Source: JBCAWW01 sp039024315 (GTDB lineage: Bacteria > Bacteroidota > Bacteroidia > J057). From it: 64,000 bases of DNA. The notes beneath the pieces are model-generated. The model was not told the DNA's origin and searched no databases. It saw only the letters and a program-made list of their open reading frames with translations. This document shows positions 9,084-17,099 of this stretch, one piece after another (within the stretch, counting starts at the first letter, position 1; every line of letters starts with the position of its first letter). Location: NCBI GenBank assembly GCA_039024315.1, contig JBCCQN010000013.1:1-64000 (forward strand). Direction: 5' to 3'. Made by a program: the position numbers and the translations under genes.

Positions 9084-12000
9084 ATGCAAAAACGATTACT
9101 CAGCTTATTCCTTGGGCTATGCCTAGGGATAACGAGCCTATTAGCACAAACCTATTTGCCGAGCACTTTTACCAATGCAGGTAATCCGGGCAGCCTCAAC
9201 TTGGAAGGAGACGCGCCCGGGCAAAATGCTTGGCTGACCATTCAGACTGGCAATCAAGCGGCAAATATTTGGTCTCCGGTTAACAATATTCCCTTTCCAT
9301 TTTCCTTTTACGGCCAGCCCGTCAGTCAATTCAAAGCCAGCCTCAATGGGGTGGTTACTTTTGATGTAGGCTCAACCACCCTCCCTGGCCCCAATACTAA
9401 CCTGCCGACAGCCAGTATACCTGATCAATCGATTTGTGTCTTTTGGGACGAATTTACCGCGGCGGCACCCACAGGTGGTAATGACGAAATTCGCACCAAA
9501 ATTTTTGGTACCGCACCTAATCGTCAGTTTTGGATCAAGTGGTATTCTTTCGAGATCGGCAATCCTACGGTCAGCTTTACTTATGTAGCTTTGGTGTTGG
9601 AAGAAAGCAGCAACAAGGTCTATGTAGTCGATCAGTGGTCCAATGCCGCCACCCCCAATACCAGCACAGTAGGCGTCCAACTCAATGCTACTACTGCCGT
9701 CCAGATTGGCGGGAGTAATATTTCGCTAGCGGGCAACGGTAATACAGAGCCCGACAATGATTACTACGAATTTTTGCCTATTTCGGGAGCCGCCGATGAT
9801 ATTTTGACTTACGGTATCGTCGCGCCTGAAGACAATGGTTGTGGTAGTACCGCAGACTCTGTGACTATCGGAATTCGTAATGTCGGCACCAATCCAGCTA
9901 GTGGTATTCAAGTTACTTATATCTTAGACGGGGGTACTCCGGTTGGGCCAGAGACGGTTCCCGGAACGATCAATCCTGGCGACAGTCTGCAATATACCTT
10001 TAGCGTGCCGGCGGATTTATCAGCGGTGGGGCCTCACACTATTTTTGCGGGGGCCAGCCTAGTTGGAGATGGCGACAACAGCAATGATACACTCACAGTC
10101 GTCTTGACTACCATTGGCGCTTTACCTACGCCTTTGTTGCCAGTTGATTTTACTAGCTATAATGGTGGCAATATTGATCTTCTTTTCCCTGGCTGGCGCG
10201 AAGCTTCTGGCAATCCTACGCCCTTGGGTAATGTTTCTGCTTGGGGCGAAGATGATTTTGCCAATAATCCAGCCAATCCCAATGGCTCGGCGGCAAGGAT
10301 TACGTTATCGGCGGCGAGTGATGAGGAATGGATCATCAGTCCCAAGTTTAATCCCGACACCAATTCTGTAGTGATCTACGATCTGGCCATGACTGCAAAT
10401 TTCAATGGTGCCCCTTCTACCTTTGGGTCAGATGATTTTTTCCAAGTGCGTATCTCCACCGATTGTGGTGAGACTTTTACGGCCTTACGGACTTATACCA
10501 ATGCGACCCCTATCAGCAATACAGGACAAACTGATACTGTAGATTTGGGAGCCTATGCTGGGCAGGACGTTTTTTTGGCTTTTTATGCCTCAGAGGGTAG
10601 TATTAATGATCCTGGCGCTGCCGCTCTGTTTTTGGACAATATCCAGGTGAGTAAGTTACTGGCCGTTGACCTAGGCGTCACAGAGATCGTAGCCCCAGTA
10701 AATGCTTCCTGTTTTGGCAGCAATGAAACTGTAGTTGTGCGGATTCAAAACTTTGGAGTTGCTCCGGTGGACTTTAGTGTCCACAATGTCAATGTATTTA
10801 CCGCGGTCAGCGGGGCAAATACAGGTCTTTATTCTACCCTCATCGATACGGGTAGCTTAGCCTTAGGGGCAAGTATGTTGGTTACGGTTAGTAATACGGT
10901 TGATCTTACCACTCCTGGCATCAACACCTTAAGTGCCTACACCAGCAATCCAGATGACACCAATCTTTTAAACGATAGTACGATAGCAGAGCTTGAGACA
11001 AGCCCTACGATAAACGCGCCCTTCTTAGAGGATTTTGAGGCTTTTACCAACGCGGGTACCTCGAGTACTACCCCTGGCTTTCTTGCCAACGGCTGGACCC
11101 GAGACTTTACCGGATCGGTAGGCTGGCATGTCGGTGCCGATGGAGCACAATATTCCGTAGGAACAGGTCCTATCGATGACCATACGCCCAATGGCATCAA
11201 TTATATGTACACTGAAACCAGTGTACCAGCTCAGGTAGGAGATACTTTCCTGCTGATCAGCCCCTGTATTGACCTTGGCAATTTAATGAATCCCTATATG
11301 GTTTTCTGGTATCATATGTTTGGGCCGGATATGGGCACACTAGAAGTAGATATTCTTGCCAATGATACCCTCACCAATGTATTTAGTTTGAGTGGGCCAC
11401 AGCAAACCGCAGAAACGGAGGCTTGGATCCCAGACACCACGGAGTTGAACAATTATTTGGGGCAAACCATCCAGCTGATATTTAGGGGTATTAGAGGAAC
11501 GGACTTTACCAGCGATATGGCCATTGATGATGTAGGCGTCTTTGAACGCTCACCGATTGATTTGGAGCCATTGGCCTTGGTTAATCCTACTGGTTTGGGT
11601 TGTTTTAGCGGTAATGAAGACGTGATCGTCCGAATTGGCAATACAGGTACTGACACAGTGCAGTTTGCCAATAACAACGCGACCATAGACGTAGGTATCC
11701 TAGGCCCTATCCTCACCACTTATTCGACAACAGTCAATACGGGATCTTTGAGTCCGGGAGATTCCCTTGAGGTAATCGTCACTAATGCAGGCAATTTCGC
11801 CACTTTCGGCATCTACGATATGACGATCTCTGTCAGCACCCTAGCCGACGCAAACACGATCAATGACACCTTGAAGGATGAAGTTACCCAAAACATTACA
11901 TTCCCGACTCCTTATACCGAGGATTTTGAAACCTTCATTTCTAGTCCTAACGCCAATGATCCTGGTAGTTTGTCTATCGGATGGACCCGCAATTTTGAAG

Positions 12001-15000
12001 GGGCCGTAGGCTGGCACGTAGGACAAGATGGAGCTGGCTACTCTGTAGGCACGGGTCCGATCGACGATCATACCAATGGGGGGAGCAATTATATGTATGT
12101 AGAGACCAGCGTGCCGGCGGTGCCGGGCGAGGTCTTTGAGCTATACAGCCCTTGTATTGATTTGAGCAATCTCAGTCTCCCTGGCCTTTCCTTTTGGTAT
12201 CACATGTTCGGGGCCGATATGGGTACGTTAGAAGTGGGAATTGTTTCCGGAGGCGTGGAGGATACCGTGTTTTCTATCAGTGGTCCGCAACAAAATGCGG
12301 AAACCGATGCTTGGACCCAAGCGATTGTACCTTTGCTTAACTACAGCGGGACTATTTCACTAGTATTCAGAGGGATTCGCGGCAATGACTTTACCAGTGA
12401 TATGGCCATCGATGATATCAACATCTTCGATCTCCCCCCTTATGACTTAGCAGTGATCGATTTGGTGGATCCGACTGATCCCGGCTGCTTGAGCAACAGT
12501 AACCCAATCGAAGTATTGCTAGAAAACCAAGGTTCGGATACCCTCAACTTTGCCGTCGATACTGCAACTATTAATGTAGATATTACTGGCCCCGTCAATA
12601 ATAACTATAGCTTAGAGCTAAACAGCGGCATCATCCCTCCATTTGGATCAGCTAGCTATGTAGTTACTACCAATGCCAACTTAGGGGTAGCAGGTACTTA
12701 TGACATTAGCATCATCGGTATGATCGATGGCGACGCCAGTAACCTCAACGATACACTCTTGACAAGTCGCACCCAGATTACACCTCTCATCCCTACGCTG
12801 GCACCTGTAACTTTTGATGGCTATAATGGAGGTAATTTACCGACTGTCTTTCCCGGCTGGAGTGAAGCGGAAGGAACAACAATACCAGTTTTGGGAGGCT
12901 CAACTTGGACCGATGATACCTATGGCAACAATGCAGGTAGTCCCAATGGCGTGGCCGCCAGACTAAGGGTAAATGCCAATACGGATGACGATTGGTTAGT
13001 AGGTCCTAAATTCCTGGCAGACTCAAATACCTTTGTCTGTTATGACGTGGCTTTAACACTCGCTAATCAGACCGGAGGTTCTTTATTTGGTTCTGACGAT
13101 TTCCTCTCCGTTATGATCTCCACCGACTGCGGCGGTAGCTACAGTCCGATCTTTACCTACAGCAATACTACCGTAGTGCCGCCACCGACTGGGCAAACTG
13201 ATACTCTTAGTCTAGCCGCTTATGACGGGCAGGAAGTGATCATTGCCTTCTACGCCTCCGAAGGTACGGTAGATGATCCAGAAGCGCTGGATTTGTTCTT
13301 GGATAACATATTCATCAAGAAAGTTATCGAAAGTGATGTCAAAGTGGTCTCCATCGAAGGGCCAGAAAGTGATTGCGGCTTGGGTACCAATGAAGTGGTT
13401 CGGATTAGAGTGGCCAATTTAGGTACAGATCCTGTAACGACAGTTGAAGCTCAATACGCCATTGATGGCCAAGCCTTTTCAACCCCAGAAACCTTGCCAG
13501 CAGGCATCGCTCCTGGAGATACTATTGATTATTTCTTCATTGCTCCTGGTGATTTTTCTGGGCTTGGCGCACATGAGATCACAGCCGTGGCTACCTCTAC
13601 AAGTCCAGCAGATCTAAACGTAGCTAATGACTCGCTTCGCGCAACGATAACCACTATTCCGGTCATTTCGACTTATCCTTACCAACAGGATTTCGAAAAC
13701 GGCACCGAAGGCTGGCTCTCCACAGGCGAAAACAACAGTTGGGCCTTTGGTACCCCCGCTAAAAATATCATCAATAGCGCGGCCTCTGGCAGCAACGCTT
13801 GGGTAGTAGGCGGTCTAGTCGGCGAATACGGTCCAAATGAATCTTCTGCTGTACAAAGTCCCTGCTTTGATATGAGTAATATTCCTAGCGGCGCTTGGGT
13901 ATCCATGAGTATCTGGTGGGAAACCGAAACGAGTTGGGATGGTGTCGTTCTGCAAAGCAGTATTGACGGAGGACAGACATGGAATAATGTGGGTGCTTTT
14001 GGCGATCCCTTTAATTGGTATAACGACAATACTATCGACGCTGACCCTGGCGATCAGCAAGAAGGTTGGACGGGTATCCTAGCTGACGGAGAAGGTTCCA
14101 ACGGTTGGGTACAGGCCAAGCATCCCTTGGACATTAGCTTGATAGGGCAGGCAAATGTACGCTTTAGAGTAGCTTTTGCTTCTGATGGCTTTGTCAATGA
14201 AGAGGGCTTTGCCTTTGATGATTTTGTGATAGGGGTTCCCCCAAGAGTGGATTTAGGGGCTGATACCAGTGCCTGTGGTAGCTTAGTCCTAGACGCTGGA
14301 GGGGGTATTGGGCTTAGCTATGAATGGTCCACTGGTGATACTAGCCAGACAATTAGCCTCAGTAACGCCACTGCCAGTCCGCAGCAGTCGATTATTTTTG
14401 TGACCGTTACAGATAGCGTAGGACTATGCGGGACAGATACCATCAGTGTCAGCATCGCTACGACGACCCCTGCTGTTACAGCTATGGTGATGGACAGTAT
14501 CAGTTGTAATGCTGACTCGAGCGGTACGTTAGTGGCTACTGGTAGCGGCGGCCTAGCACCTTACACTTATCGTTGGAATAGCGTTCCGCCTCAAATTGGG
14601 CCTACGGCAAGCATGCTTTCTGCGGGCTCTTATACCGTAACCATATCGGACGAATTTAATTGTGAAGCTACGGCCAATGCCGTACTCAGCGAACCGCTGC
14701 CAATAGGCGTAGCCCTCGATAGCTTGCTGCAAAATGACTGCCCAGATGACTCGATAGGCGGCATATTTCTCAGCGTTGGTGGCGGTGGCGGTTTGGCGCC
14801 TTACACCTATCTTTGGAGCAATGGCGACACCACTCAGGACATTACGGATCTGCCTGTGGGAATGTACACCGGCACTATCACCGACGCCAATGGTTGTCAA
14901 ATCAGCGAGAGTTTCATGCTAGGGGCGCAAGACACCTTCCCAGTAGCCGCTTTTGATTTTATGCCCGTAGGATCGACTATCAACTTTAATAGTCTATCGA

Positions 15001-15440
15001 CCAATACCACTTCCTACCTTTGGGACTTTGGCGACGGCAATACCAGTACTTCGACTAATCCAACCTATGTTTTTGCTACAAACGATACCTTTATCGTTAC
15101 CCTTACAGCAACTAATGATTGTGGGATGTCCGTGCTAAGCGATACCATTGTGATTACCCAGGTGGGCATCGAAGAGGAATGGCTGTCTCAGCAGATTGGC
15201 TTGTATCCCAACCCCAACCAAGGGAGCTTTGAGTTACATTTTGACAATCTACAGCTAAAAGCAATTCGCCTCAGGGTACATAATCTAGCAGGTCAAATCG
15301 TCCACCAAGACTTGATCCAGCAGGTCAATGGCAATTATGTGCATCCTATGAAGCTTCCTAGCAATTTGAGCGAAGGAGTTTATCTTTTAGAGATTGCCAC
15401 CGAAGAAGCAGTAATCCATAAACGCTTCGTTTTGAAGTAG
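9084..15440 (+). CDS. Giant multi-module adhesin-like secreted protein with SprB, PKD and T9SS domains
   Basis: 2118 residues with a signal peptide (1-20, ending LLAQ). Modules in order: an N-terminal beta-sandwich; CARDB-like Ig domains separating jelly-roll modules of type A (about 350-520), B (about 640-820), B (about 940-1115), A (about 1240-1410) and C (about 1530-1715); two SprB-like repeats (about 1800-1950, for example GGGGLAPYTYLWSNGDTTQ); a PKD domain (about 1955-2035, YLWDFGDGNTSTS); and a T9SS sorting domain (IGLYPNPNQG to the end). The B modules share GWHVG...GAGYSVGTGPIDDHT and FRGIRGNDFTSDMAIDD, like MAM/laminin-G folds. Probably a surface adhesin or gliding-associated protein (SprB repeats are known from the gliding adhesin of flavobacteria); the exact role is unknown. 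Confidence 0.85.
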   Translation: MQKRLLSLFLGLCLGITSLLAQTYLPSTFTNAGNPGSLNLEGDAPGQNAWLTIQTGNQAANIWSPVNNIPFPFSFYGQPVSQFKASLNGVVTFDVGSTTLPGPNTNLPTASIPDQSICVFWDEFTAAAPTGGNDEIRTKIFGTAPNRQFWIKWYSFEIGNPTVSFTYVALVLEESSNKVYVVDQWSNAATPNTSTVGVQLNATTAVQIGGSNISLAGNGNTEPDNDYYEFLPISGAADDILTYGIVAPEDNGCGSTADSVTIGIRNVGTNPASGIQVTYILDGGTPVGPETVPGTINPGDSLQYTFSVPADLSAVGPHTIFAGASLVGDGDNSNDTLTVVLTTIGALPTPLLPVDFTSYNGGNIDLLFPGWREASGNPTPLGNVSAWGEDDFANNPANPNGSAARITLSAASDEEWIISPKFNPDTNSVVIYDLAMTANFNGAPSTFGSDDFFQVRISTDCGETFTALRTYTNATPISNTGQTDTVDLGAYAGQDVFLAFYASEGSINDPGAAALFLDNIQVSKLLAVDLGVTEIVAPVNASCFGSNETVVVRIQNFGVAPVDFSVHNVNVFTAVSGANTGLYSTLIDTGSLALGASMLVTVSNTVDLTTPGINTLSAYTSNPDDTNLLNDSTIAELETSPTINAPFLEDFEAFTNAGTSSTTPGFLANGWTRDFTGSVGWHVGADGAQYSVGTGPIDDHTPNGINYMYTETSVPAQVGDTFLLISPCIDLGNLMNPYMVFWYHMFGPDMGTLEVDILANDTLTNVFSLSGPQQTAETEAWIPDTTELNNYLGQTIQLIFRGIRGTDFTSDMAIDDVGVFERSPIDLEPLALVNPTGLGCFSGNEDVIVRIGNTGTDTVQFANNNATIDVGILGPILTTYSTTVNTGSLSPGDSLEVIVTNAGNFATFGIYDMTISVSTLADANTINDTLKDEVTQNITFPTPYTEDFETFISSPNANDPGSLSIGWTRNFEGAVGWHVGQDGAGYSVGTGPIDDHTNGGSNYMYVETSVPAVPGEVFELYSPCIDLSNLSLPGLSFWYHMFGADMGTLEVGIVSGGVEDTVFSISGPQQNAETDAWTQAIVPLLNYSGTISLVFRGIRGNDFTSDMAIDDINIFDLPPYDLAVIDLVDPTDPGCLSNSNPIEVLLENQGSDTLNFAVDTATINVDITGPVNNNYSLELNSGIIPPFGSASYVVTTNANLGVAGTYDISIIGMIDGDASNLNDTLLTSRTQITPLIPTLAPVTFDGYNGGNLPTVFPGWSEAEGTTIPVLGGSTWTDDTYGNNAGSPNGVAARLRVNANTDDDWLVGPKFLADSNTFVCYDVALTLANQTGGSLFGSDDFLSVMISTDCGGSYSPIFTYSNTTVVPPPTGQTDTLSLAAYDGQEVIIAFYASEGTVDDPEALDLFLDNIFIKKVIESDVKVVSIEGPESDCGLGTNEVVRIRVANLGTDPVTTVEAQYAIDGQAFSTPETLPAGIAPGDTIDYFFIAPGDFSGLGAHEITAVATSTSPADLNVANDSLRATITTIPVISTYPYQQDFENGTEGWLSTGENNSWAFGTPAKNIINSAASGSNAWVVGGLVGEYGPNESSAVQSPCFDMSNIPSGAWVSMSIWWETETSWDGVVLQSSIDGGQTWNNVGAFGDPFNWYNDNTIDADPGDQQEGWTGILADGEGSNGWVQAKHPLDISLIGQANVRFRVAFASDGFVNEEGFAFDDFVIGVPPRVDLGADTSACGSLVLDAGGGIGLSYEWSTGDTSQTISLSNATASPQQSIIFVTVTDSVGLCGTDTISVSIATTTPAVTAMVMDSISCNADSSGTLVATGSGGLAPYTYRWNSVPPQIGPTASMLSAGSYTVTISDEFNCEATANAVLSEPLPIGVALDSLLQNDCPDDSIGGIFLSVGGGGGLAPYTYLWSNGDTTQDITDLPVGMYTGTITDANGCQISESFMLGAQDTFPVAAFDFMPVGSTINFNSLSTNTTSYLWDFGDGNTSTSTNPTYVFATNDTFIVTLTATNDCGMSVLSDTIVITQVGIEEEWLSQQIGLYPNPNQGSFELHFDNLQLKAIRLRVHNLAGQIVHQDLIQQVNGNYVHPMKLPSNLSEGVYLLEIATEEAVIHKRFVLK

Positions 15441-15454
15441 GATAAAGACAAATA

Positions 15455-15490
15455 AAGCCCCCTCATTTATGATTTGAGGGGGCTTCATTT
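15455..15490. terminator. Rho-independent terminator after the giant gene
   Basis: An 11-bp perfect stem, AAGCCCCCTCA (15455-15465) with TGAGGGGGCTT (15475-15485), has a 9-nt loop and is followed by CATTTATTTT. It lies between convergent genes, so it may serve both strands. A hairpin-repeat member with one stem mismatch (CTAC-TGC-GCAG-AACG, about 15497-15510) follows. Confidence 0.85.
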
Positions 15491-15534
15491 ATTTTCTACT
15501 GCGCAGAACGAAAGAGTTCAGAATCGTTAGTTTG

Positions 15535-16113
15535 CTACTTGGGAGGGAACTGAATAAAGTCGCGCTCATACCCTCGCGTACGCAACCAATCTCGGAGCGC
15601 GACACCTGTACCAGCGGGCCAAGGTTGGGCTTTTTCGATGGGTACAAATTTATAGTCAGCCAACTCCGTTTCGTCTAGCCTGATCTCACCAGGCTCCGCT
15701 ACAACGTGATAAATCAGGAGTAACTGATTGCGGCGATGAAACTCATACATACCAATAAAGCTGCCGATTTTAGCATCAAGCCCGATTTCTTCTTTCACTT
15801 CACGCAAAACAGCATCATCTGGGTGCTCTCCCGCCTCCAAAAAGCCTGTCACCAAGGCATACCAAGAAGAAGGCCAGCCAATGCTTTGCACAAAAATGAG
15901 GTTCCCATCTCTTTCCACGATAGCCCCTACTACTGGTACTGGATTGTTCCAGTGTACAAAACCGCATTCCTTGTTAGGGCACGAAGCTCTTAACCGTCCA
16001 CCATGCATCGCTTGGATTAGTGGCGTTCCGCAAAGCGGGCAAAATTTATATTCTCTCAATGCTTTATTTTTTGATAGCTCAGCCCAATATAGCAGAAAAT
16101 CAGCCGATGGCAC
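15535..16113 (-). CDS. Nudix hydrolase with zinc ribbon (NudC-like)
   Basis: 192 residues. An N-terminal zinc ribbon (Cys25, Cys28, Cys45, Cys50; FCPLC and CPNKEC) precedes a Nudix domain with a complete Nudix box, G-x5-E-x7-REV-x-EE-x-G, at about 90-111. The zinc ribbon plus Nudix arrangement is that of NAD(H) pyrophosphatase/decapping NudC, but the NudC-specific SQPWPFPxS motif is not seen (only AQPWPAGTG later), so the substrate remains open: NADH, ADP-ribose or another nucleoside diphosphate derivative. There is no ATG before the zinc ribbon, and the GTG at 16113 is the most likely start. Convergent with the giant gene. Confidence 0.85.
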   Translation of the reverse strand: MPSADFLLYWAELSKNKALREYKFCPLCGTPLIQAMHGGRLRASCPNKECGFVHWNNPVPVVGAIVERDGNLIFVQSIGWPSSWYALVTGFLEAGEHPDDAVLREVKEEIGLDAKIGSFIGMYEFHRRNQLLLIYHVVAEPGEIRLDETELADYKFVPIEKAQPWPAGTGVALRDWLRTRGYERDFIQFPPK

Positions 16114-16176
16114 GTCCTAGATTCTCATGGAGACAAAAGTACTTGGCCTTTTTAGGATTATCTAGGTTGGGAGATA

Positions 16177-16416
16177 CTGCTGCGCAGAACGCTTAGGTAT
16201 AGAGTAGCAAGTATCCAGAAAGCTTTCGGGAGTATGCAGTACTAAGATAAAGGTTCTGCTGAACCATGTAGTCCAGTTTTCCTAGGTCTTAATACTGGCT
16301 ACTATTGTCTAAGTACTTAATACAATTGTCTAGGTACTTTTAGGGAAAGCCATTACAGGATTCACCCTTTTGAGGCATCAAAGCATCACGCTTTGAATGA
16401 ACGTTCCGCGCAGCGG
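16177..16416. repeat. Composite of inward hairpin-AACG arms enclosing a MITE-like repeat
   Basis: This fills most of the 314-bp gap 16114-16427. The left arm (16177-16194, plus) is CTGC-TGC-GCAG-AACGCTT. The right arm (16400-16416, minus) is CCGC-TGC-GCGG-AACGTT. The cargo begins immediately at the left foot with a 128-bp MITE-like element (16193-16320), followed by about 80 bp of unique sequence that includes a degenerate repeat of the element's end (ACAATTGTCTAGGTACTTT). No gene is seen in this gap. Confidence 0.7.
16193..16320 (+). mobile_element. MITE-like element, copy A
   Basis: 128 bp sharing with copies B and C the left block AGAGTAGCAAGTATCC, the internal palindrome (C)AGAAAGCTTTCGGGAGTAT, the right block CCTAGGTCTTAATACT, and the end ACTATTGTCTAAGTACTTAA. 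The right terminus TACTTAA is intact; the left terminus has decayed to TTAGGTAT. It encodes no protein. It also carries GGTTC-TGCT-GAACC, which copy D shares. Confidence 0.65.
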
Positions 16417-16427
16417 TCATCCTAATC

Positions 16428-17036
16428 CTACTGAATCACAAAGGCCTTGAGCTTGATGACTTTTTCACTTTCCATCCGCAGGTAATAATACCCCTCCGCT
16501 AATTCAGGGAAACTCATTTTTAGACTATGGCTGCCATAGGAAAGTTTTAATGCTTCTTGATACAAAACGGCGCCTTGCGGGTTGAGAACACTGAGTTTTA
16601 GATGGCAGCCTTGGTGAACGCTCAAATCAATCCCTAATTGGTCCAGCGTCTCGGGCCAAGCATAAAGGGAATGAAACACGAATTCTGGCGTTTCGAAATA
16701 AGCATTCAAAGTCTCGCTATAGACATTGTGGCCATCAGGATAGCGATACCGAAGGCGGTAGCGGTAAGCTTTGCCGGAAGTCAAATCTGTATCTTCAAAG
16801 CGAAAGTCCAAGGCGGGACTGTTGTAATACAGCGCGGAAATTTCTTGTACGGCGGTAAAATAGCCTTCTTCTTCACTTCTTTCGACCACAAAGGATTCTA
16901 CCGCATCATCTTCGGCTACTGTCCAAATCAAGCGAATCAAATCCACTTCATACTCTATACTGGGGCGCAGCAAGCTGGCAGCAAGCGAAAACGAAATAAG
17001 GTTGAGCAAGCTAAAGAATAGCAAACGGGCAAGCAT
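16428..17036 (-). CDS. Small secreted protein with fibronectin-like domain and T9SS-like C-terminus
   Basis: 202 residues with a signal peptide (about 1-20). Residues 30-110 have the strand pattern of an FN3-like domain (LIRLIWTVAEDDAVESFVVE ... YRYRLRYRYPDGHNVYSE), and the last 75 residues resemble a T9SS sorting domain (LKLSVLNPQGAVLYQEAL ... LAEGYYYLRMESEKVIKLKA). The canonical YPNP motif is replaced by YAWPET, so this may be a divergent or non-functional sorting signal. Function unknown. Confidence 0.65.
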   Translation of the reverse strand: MLARLLFFSLLNLISFSLAASLLRPSIEYEVDLIRLIWTVAEDDAVESFVVERSEEEGYFTAVQEISALYYNSPALDFRFEDTDLTSGKAYRYRLRYRYPDGHNVYSETLNAYFETPEFVFHSLYAWPETLDQLGIDLSVHQGCHLKLSVLNPQGAVLYQEALKLSYGSHSLKMSFPELAEGYYYLRMESEKVIKLKAFVIQ

Positions 17037-17099
17037 ATGAGAAATTACACATACTTGCCCGTTGCTTCAAATATCTGGAGACCAATAAGGTCGCTATCC

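Noticed and set aside
16638..17021. 127-codon plus-strand frame opposite the FN3-like secreted gene
   Set aside because: Shadow of the minus-strand gene, which has a signal peptide and domain pattern.
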